Below, one piece after another: positions 1 through 8,252 of a stretch of 64,000 bases of DNA. The DNA comes from Gemmatimonadota bacterium (GTDB lineage Bacteria > Gemmatimonadota > Gemmatimonadetes > Gemmatimonadales > Gemmatimonadaceae). Under the pieces are notes generated by a model. That model was not told where the DNA came from. It searched no databases and saw only the letters and a list, made by a program, of their open reading frames with translations. Position 1 is the stretch's first letter. Every line of letters starts with the position of its first letter. Position numbers and translations under genes: made by a program. Location of the stretch: positions 1 to 64,000 of the forward strand of contig JAPLKU010000010.1 of the NCBI GenBank assembly GCA_026387935.1, in the 5' to 3' direction.

Positions 1-1048
1 ACGCGATCTCCTCATTCGTACCGGTCAGACGAATCACGAGCGGCACCTTGAGCGGATTGGCCTTCAATGCGGTCACGATTCCATTGGCCACCTCGTCGGT
101 GCGTGTGATGCCGCCGAAAATGTGGAATAGGATCGACTTCACGTTCGGGTCGGCCGTGATGATGCGAATGGCATTCACGACCTTCTCGGGATTCGACGAT
201 CCGCCAATGTCCAGGAAGATGGCCGGATCACCGCCATAGTCTTTGACCAAGTCCATCGTGGCCATTGCGAGGCCGGCGCCGTTCACGATGCAGCCGACAT
301 TGCCGTCGAGCTTGATGAACGTCAGGTTGCAGTTGCGGGCGTCGACTTCGGCGGGATCTTCGCTGTCCACGTCGCGAAGCGCCTCGAGGTCGGCGCGCCG
401 TTCCAGTTCGTTGTCGTCGATGACCATCTTGCCGTCGAGCGCCACGATGTCGCCGGCCGGTGTGACCACCAGCGGGTTGATTTCGGCGAGTGAGCACCCG
501 GTCGCCATGAACGCGGCATACAACTGCTGCATCACTTTGGCGGCGGCGCGCGCGAGTTTCGCGTCGTTGTAGAGGAAAAATCCGAGTTCGAGCGCTTCGA
601 ACGCCATCAACCCGTAGCGCACGTCAACGGCATGGTAGCGGATTTTTTCAGGCGTCGTCGCCGCGACTTCCTCAATATCGATACCGCCCGCTGCGCTCAC
701 CATGAACACAGGCTTTTTGCGCGCCCGGTCAACGATGATGCCGACATACGCTTCGCTGGCAATGTCCGCCGCCGGCGCAATGAGGACCTTCTTTACCGTC
801 AGGCCCTTGATCGTCATGCCGAGAATCTTTGACGCCTTCTCGTGGGCTTCATCGGGCGTCTTGCAGAACTTCACGCCGCCGGCCTTGCCGCGGCCACCAA
901 CGTGCACTTGCGCCTTGACCATTACGGGGCCGCCGAACGCGACGGCGGCGGCTCGCGCTTCATCGGCCGTGGTGACCACCGCGCCTTCAGGCGTGGTGAC
1001 ACCGTAGCGGCGCAGAATATCCTTGGCCTGGTACTCGTGGAGATTCAT
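1..1048 (-). CDS. sucC: Succinate-CoA ligase beta subunit (partial, C-terminus off left edge)
   Basis: This is the beta subunit of the TCA-cycle enzyme that converts succinyl-CoA to succinate with formation of ATP or GTP; it partners SucD. The frame opens at ATG 1048 with MNLHEYQAKDILRRYGV, the typical start of the ATP-grasp domain. It stays open to the window edge, giving about 349 of the roughly 390 residues usual for the family. The last visible residues (PLKVPLVIRLTGTNEE) match the conserved end of the CoA-ligase domain. It is the last visible gene of a minus-strand run, 89 nt after the UPF0182 gene. SucD would be expected just beyond the edge, but this cannot be seen. Confidence 0.95.
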   Translation of the reverse strand, partial: MNLHEYQAKDILRRYGVTTPEGAVVTTADEARAAAVAFGGPVMVKAQVHVGGRGKAGGVKFCKTPDEAHEKASKILGMTIKGLTVKKVLIAPAADIASEAYVGIIVDRARKKPVFMVSAAGGIDIEEVAATTPEKIRYHAVDVRYGLMAFEALELGFFLYNDAKLARAAAKVMQQLYAAFMATGCSLAEINPLVVTPAGDIVALDGKMVIDDNELERRADLEALRDVDSEDPAEVDARNCNLTFIKLDGNVGCIVNGAGLAMATMDLVKDYGGDPAIFLDIGGSSNPEKVVNAIRIITADPNVKSILFHIFGGITRTDEVANGIVTALKANPLKVPLVIRLTGTNEEIA

Positions 1049-1137
1049 GTCGGAAAACGGAGTGGGTTTCGGGCTGGAAACCGCGAAATTTAGCAGGTGC
1101 GACGCGGCAACGCCGAAACCGGCAGTTTCGTGGTGGT

Positions 1138-3603
1138 TCAGCGGCCCGGCGAGCGGAGTAGCTGGCCGAGCGCGTCGAACGCGGCGCCAAACGCGATCCA
1201 GTCACCGCGACGCATGGCATCGCTCATGCGGCGGTGCGCGGCTGTTACCGCCGCCCGGAATGCGCCGTCGCCACGGTCCATGCGCCTCGCGGCGCCTCCG
1301 ATTGTCTCCGAGAGCCTCGCGCCCGCCCGCGCCACGCCGGCGAAGTCCGTACTGACGCCGGTGAGCACCGGTCCCGACTCAGCGGCCCACTCGTAATGAG
1401 CCTGCGCGTAGAGCAGTTCTCCGTCGACGGGGATGACGAGCACCCGCCCTCGCCTTGGATTTCGTCGTTGCTGGCCAAAGCCGGCGCTGTCGGCCGTCCG
1501 TTGAAGGCGGTCAAGGACATCGCTCCAGCGGACCAGTCGTTGCGTCGCCCGCCATATCGTGTGCGCCATCGGTCCGCCCGTGCTCGTGACCGATCCGATC
1601 ACCGCCCCGGACGCATCAACGACTGGCACCGTCCACGCGAGGCCGGACGGAGTGCCCGGCGCCGCGTAGAGCGTCGGTGGCCCGTCGGCGAGATCTGCAT
1701 CGGCGTTGTCCACTCCAATCGAGCTCCTCGACGCCGCGCGCGGCACAGGCTCCACGCCCGTCCGCACGAACGCCGTTGCCTGAATCGAGGCCCAATCCAC
1801 CGGTGGCGGCCGAAGTTGCATCAAGGCCGCCGGCGCATTCGCTGGCCGAACAAAAAGCGCGGGGAACCGCCGCATCCAGGTTCGCATGATGGCGTCAGGT
1901 TCGGCGCTCGCCACGAGGGTGACACGGCCGGTCTGCGCGCTGACGAATGCCGTCGCGGCGTGGTGGACGTAGGCACGCGCGGCCCCGGCAAAGAGCAGTC
2001 GTTCAGAGAGCGGATAGGTCGCCGTGGTCGAATACAGTTCCACCGACCAGAAGAGCGAGTCGCCTCGGACGATGGGCGCGAGCGTTGGTCCGAGCGTGAG
2101 GAAAGGCACGAGCGTGGCGAGTCGCTCGCGCACATCGCGGTGAAACACAATGCGCGGCCGCAGCGGCCGATCAGCGGTCGCGAGAAGACGAGGCGCCCGC
2201 AGGTTCCACGCATGCGCGACCCGCTCGACCAGTGATTGGTATGGCGGCGCAGGAATATGGCCCCCGGTATCGGACACGACGACAAATCCCGTCGCGCCGT
2301 CAAATACGAGCGGTTGCTCCCAGGCTAGCAGTGCCGACGACGGAGGCGGTGGCGCCAAGGCCGCTAGTACGCGTCCACGTTCATCGGTCGCGGTGGCATC
2401 AATCCGTTCGCCTGCCCAGTGCGCGGCGTCGCCCGAGCGTGGTCCAACCACGACGATGGCTTCGAGTGCCGGTGCCGCGATCCACGCCAGCTCCGCCGCC
2501 GGGCTTCCTTCGCGCGGGCCAGCCGCTGTGCGGAGCAATGCGGCCGGATCCCATGTCGGCGCCCCGAGCGCGAACGGGGCGAGCGAGGCGAACGAAGCGT
2601 GCGCTGTGCTTTGTGCCGCTGCCGTGTCCAGCTTAATGGCGTCAACGCCGAAGGCGCGTCGCGTATAAAGCCGCCGCGTAATCGCGAAAGGCCGGTCTTC
2701 CTCGCGGAGCTCAGCCTCCGAAAGCGACCGCTGGGCCAGCATCGGAAGTGCGGCTGAGAGCACAGGACTTCCGACGCACGCAAGGAGCGCCGCGAACGCC
2801 GCAATTCGCGCATACCCGTGCCAGCCGGCCCAGAACACCAGAAATGCGGACATCCCCGACAGCACAGCTGTCCAAGCCGTCAGTGTCAATCCTACGCGAA
2901 ATCCGTACGCGCCAAATGGCTGCGCCGCGTCGGCGCCTATAGATGTCATCGAGAGGCCGTCGAGCCGCGCTCCCCATGCCAGTAACAGCAGGCCGACCGC
3001 GGCGAGCGTCGATAAGTGTCGGCGGCAGTACGCCGAGACATACACGCCGCCGCGGTGCAACCGCAGGCTCGGCGTCAGTGCGTAGAGCGCCACGATCAGG
3101 ACGCCGACGACGACCATGACGCGTGTGGCCCACGCGTGTAATTCCAGTTCGAAAGGCAACCACGCCACGACGTACGAGATGTCGCGATCGAGGTACGGGT
3201 CCATTTCGCGGAAGGGCTGTGCGATGCGGGCCAGCGCGAAGGTTGTCCAGTCCCCTGCGGGGGCGGCGAGTACGACGCCGAGTATCGTCGATACGATCAG
3301 AACAGCCGCCAGCAAGACCGGCCCTGGAATCGCCTCGCCGATTTCGAGATTGCCCAAGCGCCGCGGCAGCACCAGCGAGAGGATCGACCGCCGAAGCGCG
3401 TAGAAATTCAGGAAAGAAAAGGTGAATGCGGTGAGTCCGGCCCCGCTCCACCATGCGGCCTGGTGCGCGAGCTGGCTGCGGTAGACCGCAAGCGCACCAA
3501 GCGCGTCGAACCAATGCCAATCCGCATACACCATCGACGCCCATCGCCCCAGCAGCAGCGTAAGGGCGACGGCCAGCAGGAGTACAGCACTCCAGCGTCG
3601 CAT
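1138..3603 (-). CDS. UPF0182 family large membrane protein
   Basis: An 821-residue protein of the UPF0182 (COG1615) family, whose function is unknown. The N-terminal third holds about seven hydrophobic segments (the first near residues 4-22). The family-typical stretch around SLSEAELREEDRPFAITR and YTRRAFGVD follows, and then a long, probably extracytoplasmic region of about 500 residues. The frame is open further upstream, but that would overlap the phosphomannomutase gene. ATG 3603 (MRRWSAVLLLAVAL) falls 11 nt after that gene's stop and places a membrane segment at the N-terminus, so I chose it. The protein is somewhat shorter than the 900 or more residues common in actinobacterial members. 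Family assignment rests on motif recognition; no activity is proposed. Confidence 0.82.
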   Translation of the reverse strand: MRRWSAVLLLAVALTLLLGRWASMVYADWHWFDALGALAVYRSQLAHQAAWWSGAGLTAFTFSFLNFYALRRSILSLVLPRRLGNLEIGEAIPGPVLLAAVLIVSTILGVVLAAPAGDWTTFALARIAQPFREMDPYLDRDISYVVAWLPFELELHAWATRVMVVVGVLIVALYALTPSLRLHRGGVYVSAYCRRHLSTLAAVGLLLLAWGARLDGLSMTSIGADAAQPFGAYGFRVGLTLTAWTAVLSGMSAFLVFWAGWHGYARIAAFAALLACVGSPVLSAALPMLAQRSLSEAELREEDRPFAITRRLYTRRAFGVDAIKLDTAAAQSTAHASFASLAPFALGAPTWDPAALLRTAAGPREGSPAAELAWIAAPALEAIVVVGPRSGDAAHWAGERIDATATDERGRVLAALAPPPPSSALLAWEQPLVFDGATGFVVVSDTGGHIPAPPYQSLVERVAHAWNLRAPRLLATADRPLRPRIVFHRDVRERLATLVPFLTLGPTLAPIVRGDSLFWSVELYSTTATYPLSERLLFAGAARAYVHHAATAFVSAQTGRVTLVASAEPDAIMRTWMRRFPALFVRPANAPAALMQLRPPPVDWASIQATAFVRTGVEPVPRAASRSSIGVDNADADLADGPPTLYAAPGTPSGLAWTVPVVDASGAVIGSVTSTGGPMAHTIWRATQRLVRWSDVLDRLQRTADSAGFGQQRRNPRRGRVLVIPVDGELLYAQAHYEWAAESGPVLTGVSTDFAGVARAGARLSETIGGAARRMDRGDGAFRAAVTAAHRRMSDAMRRGDWIAFGAAFDALGQLLRSPGR

Positions 3604-3613
3604 GGAAGGGCGG

Positions 3614-4990
3614 TCAGCTCGCGCTGAAGACGATTCCCTGTGTCCCCAACCACGCAGCGAATTCGGCGCGGATCTCAGCGACGCGACCGGCCGAACGCGC
3701 TTCGATGCGGAGGACCAGAATCGCCTGCGTGTTCGACGCACGGATCAGTCCCCAGCCGTCGCCATACATGACGCGGGCCCCGTCAACGTCCACCACGGTG
3801 TGCGTGAGCCGGAAATGGCGTATCGCAGCCTCCACGACCGCAAACTTCCGGTCGTCGGCGCAATCCACGCGGAGCTCCGGTGTGGAAACGAACCTGGGCA
3901 CATCGGACAAGAGCTGATCGACCGACTGATTCGAGTCCGCCACGATTCGCAGCAGGCGACCAGCCGCGTAAAGCGCATCGTCGTGGCCGTAGAATCCTTC
4001 GGTAAAGAACATGTGCCCTGACATCTCGCCAGCCACCGGGGCGTGCAGCTCCTTCATTTTCTCCTTGATGAGGGAGTGCCCGGTCTTCCACATCACCGGT
4101 GTGCCGCCGGCCGTTGCAATCCCGTCCGAGAGCGCCTGCGAGCACTTGACGTCGAAGATGATCGACTGCCCTGCTCCCGTTCGGGCTAGCACGTCGCGGG
4201 CGTAGAGCAACAGGAGGTAGTCGCCCCAGATAATCGTCCCGTGCGCGTCGACGAGGCCTATGCGGTCGGCATCGCCATCGAACCCGATGCCAAGATCGGC
4301 CTTCTCGCGTTTAACGGTCGCGATTAAATCCTGCAGATTCTCGACGACGGTCGGATCGGGATGATGATTGGGGAACGTGCCATCGCTGTCGGCGAACAAG
4401 AGCGTCGCGTGGGCGCCGATTCGCTTAAGGAGCTGCGGGGCGACCAGCGCGCCGACGCCGTTGCCACAATCCGCGACAACCTTCAATGGGCGCGACAGCG
4501 GTCCGATGCGCGCCACAAGATCATCGACGTACGCGTCGAGCACGTCGCGTTCGCTCGAGCTGCCGTGGCCCGTCGGAAACTGTCCAGCGAGGCCCAGCGC
4601 ATAGAGTCTCTGGAGGCCGTCACCGAACAACGAGCCCTTCCCTACGCAAATCTTGAGTCCGTTGAACTCCGGCGGGTTGTGCGAGCCGGTGATCTGGATG
4701 CCGGCGCCAACGTCGAGGTGGTGCAGACACCAGTACATGACCGGCGTCGGAACCACGCCGATATCGATGACGGCAACGCCCGACTCCGTCAGGCCGGCGA
4801 CCAACGCATCCCGTAGCGCTGAACCGCTGGGCCGGTTGTCTCGCCCCACGACAACCGTCGGGGTGACACCACGTTCGGCGAGCAGAGCGGCGAACGCGCA
4901 TCCGATGACACGTACGCCGGCTTCCGTGAGTTCCGTGCCTACAACGCCACGGATGTCATACTGACGAAAAATGCCATGGGAGAGGGTCAT
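3614..4990 (-). CDS. Phosphomannomutase/phosphoglucomutase
   Basis: A 458-residue alpha-D-phosphohexomutase that interconverts hexose 6-phosphates and 1-phosphates for sugar-nucleotide and envelope polysaccharide synthesis. The active-site phosphoserine loop TGSHNPPEFNG is at about residues 101-111 (Ser103). The magnesium-binding loop DGDAD is at 238-242. The sugar-recognition loop GEMSGH is at 321-326, which is the version seen in bifunctional PMM/PGM enzymes of the AlgC type. The start MTLSHGIFRQYDIRG is the normal family N-terminus. It is the first gene of the run that continues into UPF0182 and sucC. Phosphoglucosamine mutase (GlmM) is less likely because of the GEMSGH motif and the N-terminus. 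Confidence 0.92.
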   Translation of the reverse strand: MTLSHGIFRQYDIRGVVGTELTEAGVRVIGCAFAALLAERGVTPTVVVGRDNRPSGSALRDALVAGLTESGVAVIDIGVVPTPVMYWCLHHLDVGAGIQITGSHNPPEFNGLKICVGKGSLFGDGLQRLYALGLAGQFPTGHGSSSERDVLDAYVDDLVARIGPLSRPLKVVADCGNGVGALVAPQLLKRIGAHATLLFADSDGTFPNHHPDPTVVENLQDLIATVKREKADLGIGFDGDADRIGLVDAHGTIIWGDYLLLLYARDVLARTGAGQSIIFDVKCSQALSDGIATAGGTPVMWKTGHSLIKEKMKELHAPVAGEMSGHMFFTEGFYGHDDALYAAGRLLRIVADSNQSVDQLLSDVPRFVSTPELRVDCADDRKFAVVEAAIRHFRLTHTVVDVDGARVMYGDGWGLIRASNTQAILVLRIEARSAGRVAEIRAEFAAWLGTQGIVFSAS

Positions 4991-4997
4991 GGCACGA

Positions 4998-5027
4998 AGC
5001 TTACCGTTGGCAACGCGGTGCCGTCAA
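4998..5027 (-). promoter_or_regulatory. Possible promoter of the phosphomannomutase gene
   Basis: On the minus strand TTGACG (5022-5027) is followed after 18 nt by TAAGCT (4998-5003). The -35 box is 5/6 and the -10 box 3/6. The predicted transcription start would be within a few bases of ATG 4990, so the mRNA would be leaderless or nearly so. Weak evidence. Confidence 0.25.
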
Positions 5028-5102
5028 AACTGGCGGGCTCAACGGCACGGTCGCCGCTCACCGCCAACGCCCTTCGACGACGTGGGCAGCGGTCTCAAAC
5101 CC

Positions 5103-5144
5103 CGCCAGACCGCGCCAGACCGCGCCGCAACCGCGCCGCAACCG
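5103..5144. repeat. Short GC-rich tandem repeats between nuoN and the phosphomannomutase gene
   Basis: Two perfect copies of the 10-mer CGCCAGACCG (5103-5112, 5113-5122) are followed directly by two perfect copies of the 11-mer CGCCGCAACCG (5123-5133, 5134-5144). They sit in the 159-nt gap just downstream of the nuoN stop. They have no obvious hairpin; slippage is the simplest origin. Confidence 0.75.
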
Positions 5145-5149
5145 CGCTG

Positions 5150-6667
5150 CTACGGAGCTATCGGCGGAGCAGCCGTTGGCGGATGCGTCGAGGTCACGAG
5201 TGCATTGCTGCGTGCCCACATCGCAAGCCGGTTCGGGAACACACCGAGGAGCAGGATCAGGCCCACGCAGCTTACGAGTACCGCGCGCGTGAGCGGCGCC
5301 AGCGCTGCCGGCTCGACCGCATCATCCGGGCGCGCACGCATGAACATCACCCGCACCAAGTGCAGGTAGTACCCCGCCGACACGACGGACGTCAGCACCA
5401 GCACCACCGAAAGCGGGACGAGATCGCGCGGCGAGGTAATGGCCGCCTGTAGCACATACCACTTGGCGAAGAAGCCGGCGCCGCCGAAGATCGGGAAGCC
5501 GAGCAGTGCCAATAGGCAAACGGAAAAGCCGATCGCGAGCCACGGACGTGTGGTCCAGAGGCCGTCGTAGTCACTGATCGCAGTGGCGTATGTTCCCGGC
5601 TTCGACACCGACGACACGACGGCGAACGCACCGAAGGTTGCGAGTGTGTACGCGACGGCGTAGAAGAGGAATGCCGCCGACCCGAGAGACGTACCGGAGG
5701 CCACGGCGACCAGCAGGTATCCGCCATGCACAATGCTCGAGTAGGCGAGCATGCGCTTCACGTTTCGCTGCGAGAGCGCGACGACGTTCCCAACCACCAT
5801 AGTTGCCGCGGCCACCCACCAGATCGGGGCGAGCCAGGCACCATCCAGCAAGTTGAACGATTCGAGCCAGACACGGAAGAACATCGCAAACGCCGCCGCT
5901 TTCACCACGGCGGCCATGTACGCGGTGATCGGTGTGGGCGCTCCTTCATAGACATCTGGCGCCCACATGTGGAATGGCACGGCGGCGACCTTGAACGCAA
6001 ACCCAACCAGCAGGAGTCCGACGCCAATGAGCAGCATCGAGTGATGCACGAGCGAGTACGTCACGATGCGCGCGCCAATGTCCGGAATGCTCGTGGTACC
6101 GGTCGCGCCATAAATCAACGCAATGCCGTACAACAGGAAGGCCGTTGAAAACGCGCCAAGCAGGAAATACTTCAGCGCGCCTTCGGCCGATCGCACGCTG
6201 GAACGGTTGATGCCCGCCAGCACATACACGGCAATCGACATCATCTCGACGCCAAGGAACACGATCATGAGATCGCGCGAGGCGGCGAGGATCATCATGC
6301 CGGCCGTGGCGAACAGGATCAGGACATGCGACTCGGCGCTCAGTACACGATCGCGCGGATTCGACTCGATGCCAAGCAGGATCGTGGCGGCGGCGCCCGC
6401 GAGGAAGATCAGGTCGCAGGCCCAGCGGAACCCGTCCACCGCAATCACGCCAGGCGATGCCGTGGCGCCTGAGGACGCATACCAGATGACCGCGGCCGCA
6501 GTGGTCAGAATCACGGTGATGCTGGCAAATCCTACTCGGCGCTGATGCTCGGCGCTTTCCGGGCGCCACGCCGCGTAAAGCATCAGTCCCATGGCTCCGA
6601 CCATCAGTACCAGGTCGGGTCCAAGCGCGGCCATCAACTGGGCCGGGATGGCGAGGTTATAGGTCAC
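5150..6667 (-). CDS. nuoN: NADH-quinone oxidoreductase subunit N
   Basis: A 505-residue antiporter-like proton-pumping subunit of complex I, in the membrane arm. It is strongly hydrophobic, with about 14 membrane segments. It has the family stretches VPFHMWAPDVYEGAPTPITA (central broken helix) and RNVKRMLAYSSIVHGGYLL. It starts with GTG 6667, whose GTGA overlaps the nuoM stop by 3 nt, which indicates translational coupling. It is the last gene of the nuoA-N operon; the short C-terminal tail ends before a repeat-rich gap. Confidence 0.95.
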   Translation of the reverse strand: MTYNLAIPAQLMAALGPDLVLMVGAMGLMLYAAWRPESAEHQRRVGFASITVILTTAAAVIWYASSGATASPGVIAVDGFRWACDLIFLAGAAATILLGIESNPRDRVLSAESHVLILFATAGMMILAASRDLMIVFLGVEMMSIAVYVLAGINRSSVRSAEGALKYFLLGAFSTAFLLYGIALIYGATGTTSIPDIGARIVTYSLVHHSMLLIGVGLLLVGFAFKVAAVPFHMWAPDVYEGAPTPITAYMAAVVKAAAFAMFFRVWLESFNLLDGAWLAPIWWVAAATMVVGNVVALSQRNVKRMLAYSSIVHGGYLLVAVASGTSLGSAAFLFYAVAYTLATFGAFAVVSSVSKPGTYATAISDYDGLWTTRPWLAIGFSVCLLALLGFPIFGGAGFFAKWYVLQAAITSPRDLVPLSVVLVLTSVVSAGYYLHLVRVMFMRARPDDAVEPAALAPLTRAVLVSCVGLILLLGVFPNRLAMWARSNALVTSTHPPTAAPPIAP

Positions 6668-8241
6668 GGGCGCACCGACCCGGACGACGACTCGGAGAGT
6701 CCGTGCACGCGCTCAATGATCCGTGTCGCGGCAGAATGCGTACGATTAAGGATCGGCGCGGGATAGAGGCCGAGCCAGAAAATCGCAATGATAAACGGCA
6801 GGAGGAGTCCGATTTCACGCGCGTTCAGATCCTTGAGCGCAGCGTTCTCGGGTTTGGCGAGTGGATTGTAGATGATTCGTTGGAGTGCCCACAGGAGATA
6901 CACCGCGGCGAAAATAACGACGGTTGTCGCGATCGTTGCGGCGATTGGCTCCGTGCGGAACGCGCCAATGAGAACCAGGAACTCACCGACGAACCCGTTG
7001 GTCCCCGGAACGCCAATCGAACTCAGCGCCACGATTGTGAGCATTACTGCAAAGATCGGCATCACCTTCGCGATACCGCCAAAGTCAGCGAGCAGCCGCG
7101 TGTGTCGCCGTTCATAGATCATGCCGATGAGGAGGAATAGTGCGCCTGTCGAGACCGCGTGGTTGATGTTGATCAGCAGGGCGCCCTGCATGGACTGTGT
7201 CGTGAGCGCGAAGATGCCGAGCATCACGAACCCGAGGTGGCTGACCGAGCTGTACGCGACAAGCTTTTTGAAGTCCGGCTGCACCATCGAGACGAGCGCG
7301 CCGTAGACGATGCCGATCACGGCGAGTGTGATCACCGTCGATCGCACCATTGGGTTGGCTACCGCGTCGGGAAAGAGCGGCAGCGCAAACCGGACGAATC
7401 CGAAGGTGCCCATCTTGAGCATCACGGACGCCAGCACGACTGAGCCAGCGGTTGGCGCTTCGACGTGCGCGTCAGGCAGCCATGTATGGAACGGCCACAT
7501 GGGCACTTTCACCGCGAAGGCCACGAAGAACGCACCAAAGAGCCAGAGCGCCGCGCTCCCCGGATAGCTCGCCGACTGCAGGATGAAATCGTAGTTGAAG
7601 ACCGGCCGCCCAAGCGGATCGGCGGTCTTGAGGCCGATGTAGAGAATTGCCACCAGCATCAGCAATGAGCCCAGCATCGTGAAGAGAAAGAACTTGAGGC
7701 TGGCGTAGAGACGTCGTTGCCCGCCCCAGATTCCGATGATCAGATACATCGGAATGAGCATCAGCTCCCAGAACACGTAGAAGAGCACGAGGTCGAGCGA
7801 CATGAACACGCCGAGCATTCCTGTCGTGAGCACGAGCAGGAGCGCGTAGAACGCATGTGGCTTCTCGCGGATGCTCGTCCAGCTCCCGAGTACGGTGAGC
7901 GGCATGATGCAGGTCGTCATCAGCATGAGCACGACCGCAATGCCGTCAACGCCAATCCGATAGTAAATGCCCCACGACGGAATCCACGGAACTGCCGCCG
8001 CTGCTTGCCAATCGGGCGATCCGTAATCCACGGACCACCAGAGTCCGAGCGAGATCAGGCATTCCGCGGCAAAGAACAGCAACGCGAGCTTGCGAGCCGA
8101 ACCCATACGCGCCAGCGCATCCTGCGATGCCGACGCGCTGGCCTGAAAGGCGAGCGCAACGGCACCGACGATTGGCAGCGCCAGCAGCACCGTGAGAATC
8201 CAGTAGTTGTAGCCGATCGAAGCGAGCATCTCTTTCATCAT
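6664..8241 (-). CDS. nuoM: NADH-quinone oxidoreductase subunit M
   Basis: A 525-residue antiporter-like membrane subunit of complex I. The motif LFYVFWELMLIPMYLIIG carries the conserved glutamate of helix 5. The stretch MWPFHTWLPDAHVEAPTAGS is the discontinuous helix shared with Mrp antiporters. The frame is open to 8355, inside nuoL. I placed the start at ATG 8241, 11 nt after the nuoL stop, with GGAG 8 nt upstream; a second ATG follows directly. Confidence 0.95.
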   Translation of the reverse strand: MMKEMLASIGYNYWILTVLLALPIVGAVALAFQASASASQDALARMGSARKLALLFFAAECLISLGLWWSVDYGSPDWQAAAAVPWIPSWGIYYRIGVDGIAVVLMLMTTCIMPLTVLGSWTSIREKPHAFYALLLVLTTGMLGVFMSLDLVLFYVFWELMLIPMYLIIGIWGGQRRLYASLKFFLFTMLGSLLMLVAILYIGLKTADPLGRPVFNYDFILQSASYPGSAALWLFGAFFVAFAVKVPMWPFHTWLPDAHVEAPTAGSVVLASVMLKMGTFGFVRFALPLFPDAVANPMVRSTVITLAVIGIVYGALVSMVQPDFKKLVAYSSVSHLGFVMLGIFALTTQSMQGALLININHAVSTGALFLLIGMIYERRHTRLLADFGGIAKVMPIFAVMLTIVALSSIGVPGTNGFVGEFLVLIGAFRTEPIAATIATTVVIFAAVYLLWALQRIIYNPLAKPENAALKDLNAREIGLLLPFIIAIFWLGLYPAPILNRTHSAATRIIERVHGLSESSSGSVRP

Positions 8242-8252
8242 GGTGGCGGCTC

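Noticed and set aside
5103-5144. A CRISPR-like array
   Set aside because: Repeats are only 10-11 bp, directly tandem and without spacers; no cas gene is present.
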